Source: SZUA-35 sp965530755
GTDB lineage: Bacteria > Actinomycetota > Acidimicrobiia > Acidimicrobiales > SZUA-35
DNA: 64,000 nt
Reading direction: 5' to 3'
Assembly: GCA_965530755.1 (NCBI GenBank)
Contig: CBESNA010000019.1
Span: 1-64,000, forward strand
Within the stretch, counting starts at the first letter, position 1; each line of letters opens with the position of its first letter. This document shows positions 24,912-35,536 of the stretch, piece by piece. Under the pieces are notes generated by a model. The model searched no databases, was not told where the DNA came from, and worked only from the letters and a program-made list of their open reading frames with translations. The position numbers and the translations under genes are program-made.

Positions 24912-25775
24912 CTACTTGTCTGCGCCGAGGGCGAAGCCGGACATGAACGGCTTCTGCAGGGCGATGAAGACCAGGATCGGCGGAACGGAGATCAGCAAGG
25001 CAGCCAACATCAAGGGCCCGAACGTGAGCCCAGCGTCGACGTTTCGAAGGCCCTGAAGACCGACCTGAACGACTTGATTGTCTTGATCGGAGACAATAAG
25101 GACGGGCCAGAGATACATGTTCCACACGAAGACGAACTGGATCACCGCGAGCGCTCCGATCACGTTCCACGAGAGTGGAATCAGGATCTTCGTCAGGAAC
25201 TGAATGGGGGAGGCTCCGTCGATCTGGGAAGCCTCGGCCAGATCTCTCGGCAGGTTGGCGAAGTGCTGGCGGAAGAGGAACGCCCCGGTTGCCGACGCCG
25301 CGAACGGAACCGTGAGCCCGGCGAGCGTGTCCTTCCATCCCAGGTCGGAGACGAAGCGGAAGAGAGCCAGAATCATGACCTCGGTCGGCATCATCAACGT
25401 GATGAGCACGAAGAAGAACACGATCCACTTGCCGCGGAACTTGAAGTAGACGAACGCGAGCCCGGCGAGGAGCGACAGGACTGTCTTTGCCACTGTGATC
25501 ACCACGGCCTGAACGAGGGAGTTCCACATCAGACGGCCGATGTTTCGCTCGTTCCACACCAGGTCGAAGTGGTCGCGCAGTCCCGAACCAGGCGTGAGTT
25601 GGAACCGGAAGACCTCAGCATTGGTTTGGGTGGAGATGAGAGCGGCGTACGCAATGGGGAAGAGAATGAGCACCATCGACAGCCACAGGCCGAGGTGAAC
25701 CGGCCAGCTCCGGCCCCGGATCAAGCCGGGACGCCCGACGTTCAACGAAAGCTTGTCACCCTCACGCGCTGCCAT
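24912..25775 (-). CDS. Carbohydrate ABC transporter permease (MalG/UgpE type)
   Basis: A 287-residue inner-membrane permease with six predicted helices. The EAA loop that docks the ATPase reads ASQIDGASPIQFLTKILIPLS near residue 195. It is the second permease of the importer encoded by three adjacent minus-strand genes and overlaps the first permease gene by 14 bases. The substrate is likely a sugar, polyol or glycerol phosphate, judging from the Ugp-like binding protein. No ATP-binding subunit is encoded next to it. Confidence 0.9.
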   Translation of the reverse strand: MAAREGDKLSLNVGRPGLIRGRSWPVHLGLWLSMVLILFPIAYAALISTQTNAEVFRFQLTPGSGLRDHFDLVWNERNIGRLMWNSLVQAVVITVAKTVLSLLAGLAFVYFKFRGKWIVFFFVLITLMMPTEVMILALFRFVSDLGWKDTLAGLTVPFAASATGAFLFRQHFANLPRDLAEASQIDGASPIQFLTKILIPLSWNVIGALAVIQFVFVWNMYLWPVLIVSDQDNQVVQVGLQGLRNVDAGLTFGPLMLAALLISVPPILVFIALQKPFMSGFALGADK

Positions 25776-27111
25776 AGTTGATGCGTCCTTCCGATTGACG
25801 GAACTGCCATGCTGTCAGTCCGATCACAGCGAGGAAGAGAACGACCGATTGGGCCGCACCCCGACCGAGGTCCCCGTTGTCGACCCCGACTCGAATGATT
25901 TCGTAGATGGCAACCGATGTCGCCCCCGCCGGTGCTCCCTTCGTGAGGAAGTCGATGGTTCCGTAGACGTCAAAGAACGAGTAGGTGATGTTCGTAATGA
26001 GCAGGAAGAAGGCAATCGGGCCGAGGGCAGGAACGATGATGCTGCGGAATCGCTGCCAGGCGTTTGCCCCGTCGATCGCCGCAGCCTCGATCTGATCGCG
26101 AGGCACGGTCTGGAGTCCGGCCAAGAAGAACAAGAGGTTGTAACCGAGCAGCTTCCACACCGAGGCGAGGATGATCGTGGATCGTGCAAGGAACGCGCTC
26201 TGGGTGTAGTTGGGGAAATCGAATCCCCATCTCGTGGCGAGCGCAGCGAAGATCCCGCCCGTTGCGTTGAACATCATGAAGAACAAGATTCCCGCAACGG
26301 GTGGTGAGATCGCGTATGGCCAGATCAGAAGCGTTCGATAGATCGTGATTCCCCGGACGTGGCGATAGCTGAGATAGGCCAGGGCCAACCCGAAGGTCAT
26401 GCTCAGGACGACAGTGCCGGTGGAGATGATGATCGTGTTCAGGTAGACCCCGCGGTAGCCGCCGTTCTGGTTCTCGAAGATGAAATAGAGCGAGGTCAAG
26501 AAGAGGACGATGCCGAAGGGCTGCAGCATCCGGGTGAAATCATTGGCCAGGGAGCCCCGTTCTGACCGACGGTTCCAAAGGCCGATGCCCCAGATCGTGC
26601 CGACCGAGATCATCGGGAGCATGACCACGATGACGGGGTTGGCGACGAGAAGCTCGGAGTAGTTGCTGAGGCAACGCTCGGCGACACGAGGGGCACCGAG
26701 CCGGGTCAGCTTCGTGGACAGAGTGAAGGTCTGGTAAGCGGGAAGATAGAGAAAGAAGACGAGGATGATGAGCGTGGGCGACAGCAACAGCCATGGCCAC
26801 CACCACGCGAGCCGGTAGGCGCCGGTGCGAATGTCGCGCGAACTCGACGCGTCGGTTTCGCGCCGGCCGAGGACGGCCTTGGTGCCGCTGCCGAAGATCC
26901 AGGCAAATGCTGCACCGACGCCGATGCCGAGCACAGCCTCAGTTGATTCGGCATCTGAGGCGAACGTGCAGAATCCGAGCGCAGCAAGAATGACGGTGGC
27001 TCCGAGGACACCGAGGGCACTGCCGAGGGCGACCTCTCGTTTGGTCTTGTGACCAAACGAGAGGACACCGACAGCAGCAGCAACTATCAGGCTGAGAACG
27101 ATTCCGATCAC
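25762..27111 (-). CDS. Carbohydrate ABC transporter permease (UgpA type) with N-terminal extension
   Basis: A 449-residue permease. The C-terminal 300 residues match UgpA/MalF permeases, including the EAA loop IEAAAIDGANAWQRFRSIIVPALGP near residue 370. Residues 1-105 are an extra segment with about three hydrophobic helices (for example MIGIVLSLIVAAAVGVLSF), which most UgpA proteins lack. The GTG start is eight bases after the binding-protein stop. The extension may be an anchor or interaction module specific to this lineage. Confidence 0.88.
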   Translation of the reverse strand: MIGIVLSLIVAAAVGVLSFGHKTKREVALGSALGVLGATVILAALGFCTFASDAESTEAVLGIGVGAAFAWIFGSGTKAVLGRRETDASSSRDIRTGAYRLAWWWPWLLLSPTLIILVFFLYLPAYQTFTLSTKLTRLGAPRVAERCLSNYSELLVANPVIVVMLPMISVGTIWGIGLWNRRSERGSLANDFTRMLQPFGIVLFLTSLYFIFENQNGGYRGVYLNTIIISTGTVVLSMTFGLALAYLSYRHVRGITIYRTLLIWPYAISPPVAGILFFMMFNATGGIFAALATRWGFDFPNYTQSAFLARSTIILASVWKLLGYNLLFFLAGLQTVPRDQIEAAAIDGANAWQRFRSIIVPALGPIAFFLLITNITYSFFDVYGTIDFLTKGAPAGATSVAIYEIIRVGVDNGDLGRGAAQSVVLFLAVIGLTAWQFRQSEGRINYGSA

Positions 27112-27119
27112 CGGAGATA

Positions 27120-28505
27120 TCAGCCGGCGAAGAGTTCGTTGTAATCGTCCAGCAGGACCTGGCCCTCGTCCTGAGCCGAGCCCATGCGGGTGGCGACGTC
27201 GACGTCGTTCACGAGGATGTCCTCGACTGCGGCAGTGATGACGTCACGAACAGCAACGAAGTTTCCGATCAACGCTCCGGTGGAGGCCGGTGTGTTCTTG
27301 GCCGCATCGAGCTGTTCTGAAGCGACAGCCGAGTTCGGGCTTTCCTCAAACCAACCCTCGGTTTCGAGCAGGGCTACGGCGCTGTTGGTGATGGGGATGT
27401 AGCCGGTGAGCTGGTGCCACGCTGCCGCGTTCTCGGGGTTCGAGAAGAAGTTCATGAAGGCGAGTGCACCGTCTTGTTCGTTGGTGTCGAGCCCCGCGGT
27501 CAGCCAAAGGGTGGCCCCGCCAATCAGGTTGCCCTCGTAGGCGACATCCTGGTTGTACGGCATGAACGACGACCGAACATCGAACCCGTTCTCTACGCCA
27601 GCGTCGGTGATAGGCCTGGTGTCAGACGACGAGTAGATCAGCATCGCAACGTTCTGTGCCTGGAAGGCCGCTGAGGTGCCGTCCCAGTCGCGCTGCACGC
27701 CCGTGTACACGTAGTGGCCTGAGTCTTCGAGGTCGCTCCACCACTGCACGTAGTTCACGGCGGCATCGGAGTTCAGGAACAGCTCGGTTGCCCGAGCCGA
27801 ACGCCCGTTGTCGTTGTTGGCAAGGTCGGCGCCGGCTTGGCCGAGCGACTGCTCGAAGAACCAACCGTGGTTCGGCCACGTGATACAGCCTTCCGAGGGG
27901 GCATCGGGCAGAGCCATGATTGCGTCACACGCCGACTCGATGTCCGCCCAAGTCGCTGGAGGCTCGGTCACACCGGCCTCAGCGAGGATGTCCATGTTGG
28001 AGAACATCGTCGTTGACGATGTGTTCCACGGCATCGAATAGAGCTCCCCATCGATGGTGTAGTAGTTCGTTGCTGCGGAGACGACGTCGCCGAGTACGAC
28101 CGGCTCGCCGAGAATCTCCGACCGTCCGTCGATTGCTTCGGTCACCGACACGAAGATCGGATTGCCGTCGGAGTCGACGGCGTCGAGAGCTTCCTGTGTG
28201 GCCGCTTCGAAGAAGTGAATGATTTCGGGCGGGTTGCCTTCATCGATTGCGAGCTGTGCCTGTTCGAACACGGTGTTGTAGGAGTCGAACGAACTCACAA
28301 CGACGTTGTACTCAGGATGCTCGGCGTTGAACGCTGCAGCCTTGTCCTCGGTGAATCCCAACCGAGCGTCATCGGTGAACGCGATCCACATCTCGATCGT
28401 GACGGGGTCATCAGAGCTCGCGCTGTTCTCGTCACCGCCGCCGTCGCTCGAACAAGCTGCGGCCAAGAGAACAAGCACCGCGAACAGACCAAAAATCTTC
28501 TTCAT
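27120..28505 (-). CDS. Extracellular sugar/polyol-binding lipoprotein (UgpB-like)
   Basis: A 461-residue family 1 solute-binding protein. It starts with a lipoprotein signal (MKKIFGLFAVLVLLAAAC, lipid-modified Cys18) and a Gly/Asp/Ser linker. The mature protein aligns by eye with UgpB: WIAFTDDARLGFTEDKAAAFNAEHPEYNVV, HFFEAATQEALD, then YYTIDGELYSMPWNTSSTTMFSNMDILAEAG. It captures substrate outside the membrane for the two permeases downstream. The specific ligand (glycerol 3-phosphate, glycerophosphodiester or an oligosaccharide) cannot be assigned. A GAGGA ribosome site precedes the ATG. Confidence 0.92.
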   Translation of the reverse strand: MKKIFGLFAVLVLLAAACSSDGGGDENSASSDDPVTIEMWIAFTDDARLGFTEDKAAAFNAEHPEYNVVVSSFDSYNTVFEQAQLAIDEGNPPEIIHFFEAATQEALDAVDSDGNPIFVSVTEAIDGRSEILGEPVVLGDVVSAATNYYTIDGELYSMPWNTSSTTMFSNMDILAEAGVTEPPATWADIESACDAIMALPDAPSEGCITWPNHGWFFEQSLGQAGADLANNDNGRSARATELFLNSDAAVNYVQWWSDLEDSGHYVYTGVQRDWDGTSAAFQAQNVAMLIYSSSDTRPITDAGVENGFDVRSSFMPYNQDVAYEGNLIGGATLWLTAGLDTNEQDGALAFMNFFSNPENAAAWHQLTGYIPITNSAVALLETEGWFEESPNSAVASEQLDAAKNTPASTGALIGNFVAVRDVITAAVEDILVNDVDVATRMGSAQDEGQVLLDDYNELFAG

Positions 28506-28662
28506 GGGAATCCTCTTCCAGTTGATGTCGCAAAGGTACTCGTCGGCGGGCCCGCGCGCCCGTTTGCCCTCGCATCGAGATGAAATCCCCGGAACCGCAA
28601 ACGTGAATGGCGGGCGTCCATAGGATGACGCACGAGAAGATGGACGAAAACGGGAGCACGAG

Positions 28663-29277
28663 TTGGTGGATCGCAGTGGTTGGGACGAGCTGGTATCGAA
28701 GGATCCGGACCACTCGCAGTGGTATGTCGAACGGTTCCGGTCCATGGCAGCGGCAGGCGATGATCTGGCCGGCGAAGCCCGTTTCGTCGATGCAATGGTG
28801 CCCCGTAGCGCTCGCATATTGGATGCCGGCTGTGGGCCCGGTCGGGTGGGTGCGTTTCTGGCCGACAGCGGGCACACGGTCGTCGGCGTCGACGGTGATC
28901 CGGTTCTCATTGCCGCCGCTGAAGAGGACCACCCGGGTCCGACATGGCTGGTAGGTGATCTCGCCGACCTTGACCTTCCATCAAAGGGAGTCGACGAGGG
29001 TTTCGACGCGATCGTGTGCGCTGGGAACGTCATGACGTTCCTTGCACCAACCACACGTCGAGAGGTGCTCACCCGACTGGGACGCCACCTGCGACCCCAC
29101 GGAAGGATCGTTGTCGGGTTCGGTTCGGGACGTGGCTATGAGTTCGAACACTTCCGCGATGACGTGAACGCGGGGGAGTTGATCTCGGAGCTGGAGCTGG
29201 GGTCCTGGGACCTCCGCCCTCTCACCGACGATTCCGATTTCATCGTCGCTGTCCTGGGTCGTCGACCAGGAGCCTGA
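28663..29277 (+). CDS. Class I SAM-dependent methyltransferase
   Basis: A 204-residue methyltransferase. Motif I is ILDAGCGPGRVGAFLA near residue 52, followed by the acidic VVGVDGDPVL, the GDLADLDLP segment and the post-motif FDAIVCAGNVMTFLAP. It resembles small-molecule methyltransferases of the methyltransf_11/25 group; the substrate is unknown. A GGGAG ribosome site lies before both TTG 28663 and GTG 28666, and either could be the start. It is divergent from the ABC importer genes. Confidence 0.85.
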   Translation: MVDRSGWDELVSKDPDHSQWYVERFRSMAAAGDDLAGEARFVDAMVPRSARILDAGCGPGRVGAFLADSGHTVVGVDGDPVLIAAAEEDHPGPTWLVGDLADLDLPSKGVDEGFDAIVCAGNVMTFLAPTTRREVLTRLGRHLRPHGRIVVGFGSGRGYEFEHFRDDVNAGELISELELGSWDLRPLTDDSDFIVAVLGRRPGA

Positions 29278-29282
29278 GCCCG

Positions 29283-30518
29283 TCAGGCCCGGGCGATCGC
29301 GCCCCGGGCGAGCAGCATTGCGGTCACGGCTTGTCTGGTCGTTCGTGGCATTGGGCGGTTGTTTGCTGCCTCCAGCTGAATGATCGACCGCCGGGCGGGA
29401 TCGACTTCGACGGCTCCGGCCAGCCGTCCACGAATCTGGATGCCCAGAACGAGTCTTCGTCCGCTGTCGACGAGTGCCGTGTAGGAGCCGAGGCAGTTCC
29501 GCAGTTCGGAGCCCCATAGTTCGAGCTCGGCAGGGCTGTTCGGCAGGACGAGTTCGATGTCACCGACTCTGGCCCCGTCGTACTGGGCCCACGACGCCGG
29601 ATGATCGAACAGGTCCGGCCGTGGGTCGACGACGGTCGCAGGTCTGCGACGGAGAGCAGGGTGCGGCTGCGGCCGGTTCGGCGGTGGTTGGGGGAGGAGT
29701 GCATCTGCGACGACTTCCTCGAGTGCCGAGATCGTCGTGGGGAGTCGCGGAATCACGTGGTCGGCCCGAGACAGACCATCCAATCCGTCCAACAGACGTT
29801 GTGGACTGCCGTCTCGTGCCGCGGACTGCAGCAACTGCACCGCGTGATCGGGCCGAGCGGGTCCGAGGGTGCCGGCGAGGAGCGCGAATTGGGCATCGTC
29901 GCATCGGTATTCGTTGTCGAGCCCGCTGAGGACGTCGCCGACCTGTCCAGTGTCGAGGCGAGGCGTCGCCAGCACCAGTGCGAGGGGCCACCACTCGGGG
30001 CGCCCGGTCAATTTCTGTCCAATGAGTCGTGTGACGCGGCGCGACGTCCGGCCGCCGAGGACACGGGTGGCGGCGTTCCTGACATCGGGACCCTCGCACC
30101 AGCGGGCAGCCCATCGAGGCAACGACGTCGGGTCATCGGGTTCGAATTCACTGCTCCGCAGCAGGGGCCAAGCAGCCGCCAATGCGATGTGTTCGGGCTC
30201 TCCGGTTCGACGTGCGTCCCACCATCCTTGGCCGACGCTGAAGCGATCGAGGCCAGTGGCGGCTGCGGCGGCCCAACGGTCGGGGTGCTCGCCAGCTTGG
30301 TGGGCTGCGGTTCGGAGAGCGGCGAACCAAGCCGCCGGATCGCGCGAAACTTCGACGACCTTGGCCGCCTCGAAGAACGAAAGGCCGAGTCGGCATCGCC
30401 GGCCGGCTTCGTCGACTTGAATTGTCACCGGGCAGTTCCCGTGGGGATTGACCATCGATTGCCATGGGCTGTTGTGGCGTGCAACTGCATCCAGGCCGCC
30501 GCCGAACTCCAACAACAT
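29283..30518 (-). CDS. PcfJ-domain-like protein
   Basis: A 411-residue soluble protein. The C-terminal part carries a PcfJ-like signature: LWGSELRNCLGSYTALVDSGRRLVLGIQIRGRLAGAVEVD, followed by IQLEAANNRPMP, as in PcfJ proteins first noted on conjugative elements and widespread on chromosomes. The N-terminal 300 residues are Trp- and Arg-rich helices without a recognised fold. No mobile-element genes lie nearby. Function unknown. It converges on the methyltransferase gene with five bases between the stops. Confidence 0.7.
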   Translation of the reverse strand: MLLEFGGGLDAVARHNSPWQSMVNPHGNCPVTIQVDEAGRRCRLGLSFFEAAKVVEVSRDPAAWFAALRTAAHQAGEHPDRWAAAAATGLDRFSVGQGWWDARRTGEPEHIALAAAWPLLRSSEFEPDDPTSLPRWAARWCEGPDVRNAATRVLGGRTSRRVTRLIGQKLTGRPEWWPLALVLATPRLDTGQVGDVLSGLDNEYRCDDAQFALLAGTLGPARPDHAVQLLQSAARDGSPQRLLDGLDGLSRADHVIPRLPTTISALEEVVADALLPQPPPNRPQPHPALRRRPATVVDPRPDLFDHPASWAQYDGARVGDIELVLPNSPAELELWGSELRNCLGSYTALVDSGRRLVLGIQIRGRLAGAVEVDPARRSIIQLEAANNRPMPRTTRQAVTAMLLARGAIARA

Positions 30519-30674
30519 CTCTCCAACCTCATCGCTTGTTTGTGGCCTGCCACGCCCGGCACTGAATCGAACACATGTTCGCGCGTGGGTCGTGGCTGCA
30601 CAAGCAGAAATCGACGTCGCCCCCCGCCGCTCGTCATCCTCAGACTGAGAAATGCGGTCCTCGTCGCGTCATTC

Positions 30675-32045
30675 TTACGTCGGGCCCCAACTTGCTCCGA
30701 AATCTCGGTCTGTGTTGTCGGTCAGCTGCGCAATTCGGGCGCCATCGGCGGACATGACGTAGATCTCGAAGTCGCCGTCACGGTCTGACGTGAACGTCAG
30801 GAAAGACCCATCCGGTGACCAATCGGGGAACACATCAACCGCGCGGTCGAAGGTCAAGCGGGTCAGCGCCGACCCGTCAGCGTTGGCGACGAAGATGTCG
30901 GTATTGCTTTCGCGAGTCGAATGGAAGGCAATCCGAGCGCCGTCCGGCGACCACGTCGGTCCGCCACCGAACACGGGAGAATCCAGCGGTCGGAGGTCCG
31001 CGCCGTTGGCGTCCATGATGAGGACTTCGTCTGCTCCGTTCCGGTCCGTTTGGAAGATGATCCGAGTGCCGTCCGGCGACCAGTCAGGGAACGAGTCGAA
31101 GGCCGGGTCGGATGTGAGCTGCATCAGGTTCGCGCCGTCGGGATCCATGGTGTAGATGTCCGGCCCATCGCCGGCAGTGAAAACGATGCGAGAGCCATCA
31201 GGGGACCATCGAGGGAACCCGGCGTCCTCGGCGAGACTCCGAATGTCGTTGCCGTCGGGATCCATGGAGTAGACGCCCCAGTCTCGGTTTCGGTTCGACT
31301 GGAAGACGATGCGGGTGCCGTCTGGTGACCATTCCGCCGCGTTGTCGTAGGCCGGGTGGTTCGTCACGCGTCGAATCTCGTTGGTCTCGATGTCGAGGGT
31401 GTAGATCTCCGGGTTCCCGTCTCGGTCCGACTCGAACCCGATGACGCCAGTGAGACCGAGGTCGGCCACTGTCGTCGGCGATGCAGCATCGCGATCGCCG
31501 TCGTCGCCGGGGGCGACGGGCCCGATACATGCTTCCATCGCTGCGATGAACACCGCAGATGCCGCCTCGCTCTCGGCATCGACAGTCGCTTTGTCCGTCC
31601 CTGCTTCGAATTCGGCCCGTAGCGCGTCGATGAAGAAGTCATCGCCGAGCTCATTCAGGACGCAGTCCTTCTCCTGTGAGCTCATCTCATCGGGGAGGCT
31701 GTTTCGGGCGGCCTCGGCGAGGTCGGCACAGGTCTCGAGGCTCGCAATGATCGTGTCGACCTCTTCGCCGCTCCAGTCGGTCTGGAATTCGTCCGGAATG
31801 TTGGTGACCGTGAAACCGAGTTCGCCGAGCCGCTGCTCACCGATCGAACTCACGATTTCGACGGCGAAGCAGTCGGCCGATACCCGGCTGAAGAATGGGG
31901 CGTTCGGATCGGCGAGGATGTCCTCAGCGATGGCCTGCACCAGCGGATTGGTGGTCGATTCCTCATCAACGTTCCCACATGAGCCAGCCAGAACGAGACA
32001 AGCGGCCACTACACCGAGGCGTCCGATCCAACGATGACGGAACAT
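30675..32045 (-). CDS. Lipoprotein with TolB-like PD40 beta-propeller
   Basis: A 456-residue lipoprotein. The signal ends in LVLAGSC, with the acylated Cys at residue 23. Residues 25-190 are an uncharacterised helical domain with several cysteines (DCFAVEI, ETCADLA, KDCVLNEL, EACIGP). From about residue 200 there are six PD40 repeats with WSPDG cores, as in the TolB propeller. In other bacteria such propellers bind proteins or glycans. Its location outside the membrane and lack of partner genes leave the role open. Confidence 0.85.
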   Translation of the reverse strand: MFRHRWIGRLGVVAACLVLAGSCGNVDEESTTNPLVQAIAEDILADPNAPFFSRVSADCFAVEIVSSIGEQRLGELGFTVTNIPDEFQTDWSGEEVDTIIASLETCADLAEAARNSLPDEMSSQEKDCVLNELGDDFFIDALRAEFEAGTDKATVDAESEAASAVFIAAMEACIGPVAPGDDGDRDAASPTTVADLGLTGVIGFESDRDGNPEIYTLDIETNEIRRVTNHPAYDNAAEWSPDGTRIVFQSNRNRDWGVYSMDPDGNDIRSLAEDAGFPRWSPDGSRIVFTAGDGPDIYTMDPDGANLMQLTSDPAFDSFPDWSPDGTRIIFQTDRNGADEVLIMDANGADLRPLDSPVFGGGPTWSPDGARIAFHSTRESNTDIFVANADGSALTRLTFDRAVDVFPDWSPDGSFLTFTSDRDGDFEIYVMSADGARIAQLTDNTDRDFGASWGPT

Positions 32046-32130
32046 GGTCTGAAGATGACCCGGGCGGTGCCAGCGGAGCAGGGCACAAGGTCATCGGCTT
32101 CTGTGGCGGCTGGGAGGACGCGCCCAGGAC

Positions 32131-32766
32131 TCACTTCTGAACGGTGATCTCGTAGGCGCAGGTGTGGGCGCCATCGGTCTTGAGGGTGACGCGTTCTACT
32201 GTCGCGTCGGGGATGAGGTCGCGGATGAAGTCGAGTTCGGCTGTGCAGGCTTGTTGAAAGCGGTTGGCGACAGCCCAGATGGCGCAGCTGTGGAGGTTGA
32301 TTCGGTAGTGATCGTCGCCGAGCGCGTCGAAGTCGGCGAGGTAGCCCTGAGCGTCGAGCAATTCGGTCAGGACGGCGACCCGTTTGTCGATTGGTTCGCC
32401 TTCCAGCCGGTCGTTCGCTTCTTCGACGAGTCGACGACGTCGTCGTTCGAAGACTCGATTCACGAGTTCTGGGTCTTCCTCTTCGATGTGTTCGAGGAGC
32501 TCGATCGAGAGGTTGGCCGTTGTGCCGAAGAGGGGTTCCGCGAGATCGGTGGCGTGATATTTGTCGGCCGGTCGTCCGGAGTGCCCGCGCTCTTGGCGTG
32601 CAGTGATGAAGCCGGCCGATCTCAGCGCGCTGAGATGTTGTCGAACGGCGCTGGAGGAGATCTCGAGGGTGGATGCGAGTTCGTCGGCGGTCGCTTCGCC
32701 ACGTCGCTTCAAGGCGATCAGTACGCGGCGTTGAGTTGCCGAGGGCGCAACGCTCGCTGTGGCCAT
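32131..32766 (-). CDS. sufR: SufR-type iron-sulfur-responsive transcriptional regulator
   Basis: A 211-residue regulator with an N-terminal winged helix-turn-helix (ATADELASTLEISSSAVRQHLSALRSAGFI) and a C-terminal region with cysteines placed to bind an iron-sulfur cluster (LHSCAIWAVANRFQQACTAELDFI, then HTCAYEI). It is divergent from a ferredoxin gene and sufBCD, the usual position for SufR, which represses the suf genes when its cluster is intact. The clear neighbourhood makes the assignment firm, although it is sometimes annotated as a DeoR- or ArsR-like regulator. Confidence 0.88.
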   Translation of the reverse strand: MATASVAPSATQRRVLIALKRRGEATADELASTLEISSSAVRQHLSALRSAGFITARQERGHSGRPADKYHATDLAEPLFGTTANLSIELLEHIEEEDPELVNRVFERRRRRLVEEANDRLEGEPIDKRVAVLTELLDAQGYLADFDALGDDHYRINLHSCAIWAVANRFQQACTAELDFIRDLIPDATVERVTLKTDGAHTCAYEITVQK

Positions 32767-32909
32767 CCATCGATGGTAGCACTTGTGTCAGACATTCTGT
32801 AGTTTCGCAACATACAACTGCCAAAAGTCAGGCAACCCTGTAGAGTACGGGGCTAAGAACCCATCATCCCGTCTGCCCGGCGGCCGGGAGTCAGCCGAGA
32901 AGGAGCAAG
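32767..32909 (+). promoter_or_regulatory. sufR-suf intergenic control region
   Basis: This 143-base gap separates sufR from the ferredoxin-suf genes and should hold both promoters and the SufR operator. An imperfect inverted repeat, GTAGTT and AACTGC separated by about 13 bases, lies around 32799-32822. A -10-like TAGAGT at 32841-32846 with CTGCCA 17 bases upstream could start the suf message. GAGAAGGAG gives the ribosome site before the ferredoxin ATG. All elements are weak by eye. Confidence 0.35.
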
Positions 32910-33176
32910 ATGAAGGTTTGGATCGACCAGGATCTCTGCACTGGTGACGGGCTCTGTGCCGAGATCGCACCGGATGTGTTCTTCGGGATGGATGACGGGC
33001 TCTATTACGTGAAGGAATCGGCGGACAACTTCGGCAGTGAGAAGCTCTTCGACGGTGTCGCCAACCCGGCCAGCGCTCAAGGCATGGCTCGCATCCCTGA
33101 TGGCGGGTTGGAGCGGGTCATCGAGTCGGCTGAGGAATGCCCTGGGGAGTGCATCTTCATCGATGTAGACGAATAG
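32910..33176 (+). CDS. Small [3Fe-4S]/[4Fe-4S]-type ferredoxin
   Basis: An 88-residue ferredoxin. Cluster ligands are in DLCTGDGLCAEIAPDVF near the N-terminus and AEECPGECIFID near the C-terminus, the layout of actinobacterial single-cluster ferredoxins with an insertion between the halves. Such proteins often donate electrons to P450s; here the position between sufR and sufB suggests it is part of the Suf operon, as electron donor or as a cluster-responsive component. A 141-base gap follows before sufB. Confidence 0.88.
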   Translation: MKVWIDQDLCTGDGLCAEIAPDVFFGMDDGLYYVKESADNFGSEKLFDGVANPASAQGMARIPDGGLERVIESAEECPGECIFIDVDE

Positions 33177-33317
33177 TCGCCGAGCGTCTGTGCTGCGACC
33201 TACTCCCTAGGCTTCCAGGAACGCAGCCGACCCGCACAGCATCAGGCACGACCCACATCACAAAGCCGGCGTCGACGACCAGTCCAGGGTCGCAGTCGGT
33301 ACAGGAAGGGACACTTT

Positions 33318-34759
<1,442 letters not shown>

Positions 34760-34760
<1 letters not shown>

Positions 34761-35536
34761 TGCTGCACGTGGAAAATCTGACCGTCTCGATCGGGGACAC
34801 CCCGATCCTCAAAGGCCTCGACCTCGACGTCGGCGCCGGAGAAGTGCATGCGATCATGGGCCCGAACGGGTCCGGCAAGAGCACGTTCGCACACGCCCTC
34901 GCCGGCCGTGACGGCTACGACATCGGTGGCACCGTCACTCTCGATGGCGCAAATCTGCTCGAGATGGAACCGGAGGACCGCGCTGCTGCCGGTGTCTTCA
35001 TGGGATTCCAGTACCCGGTCGAGATCCCCGGCGTGAACAACATGTATTTCTTGCGCACAGCCTTGAATTCAGTTCGCCGCTCACGCGGCGACGACGAGAT
35101 CGGCGCCCGCGACTTCCTCAAAGTGGCCAACGAGGCCATGGAACTGGTCGAGATGAAGCAGGACTTCCTGTATCGATCGGTCAACGCCGGCTTCAGTGGT
35201 GGCGAAAAGAAGCGCAACGAGATCCTGCAGATGGCTGTCATGCAGCCCCGACTGGCCGTGCTCGATGAGACGGACTCTGGTCTCGACATCGATGCACTCC
35301 GTGTCGTCGCTGCCGGCGTGAATGCGCTGCGCGATCCCGAGCGGTCGATGATCGTCATCACCCACTATCAACGCCTGCTCGACTACATCAAGCCGGACTT
35401 CGTGCATGTCATGGTCGACGGCAAGATCGTCAAGTCTGGTGATCACACCCTCGCTCTCCATCTGGAAGACCACGGCTATGCCGGCTTCGTCAATCACGAT
35501 CTCGACGATGCCCCGCTCTCCGGAGCGACAGCATGA
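34760..35536 (+). CDS. sufC: Fe-S cluster assembly ATPase SufC
   Basis: A 258-residue ABC-type ATPase that powers SufBCD. Walker A is GPNGSGKSTF near residue 35, the Q-loop is MGFQYPVEIPG (the SufC-specific form), the signature is FSGGEKKRNE and Walker B is AVLDETDSGLD followed by the switch histidine in VITHYQRLL. It is coupled to sufB and sufD by overlaps. Confidence 0.97.

Noticed and set aside
29601..30788. 395-codon plus-strand frame opposite the PcfJ-like gene
   Set aside because: No motif, and the PcfJ-like signature with a sensible start lies on the minus strand.
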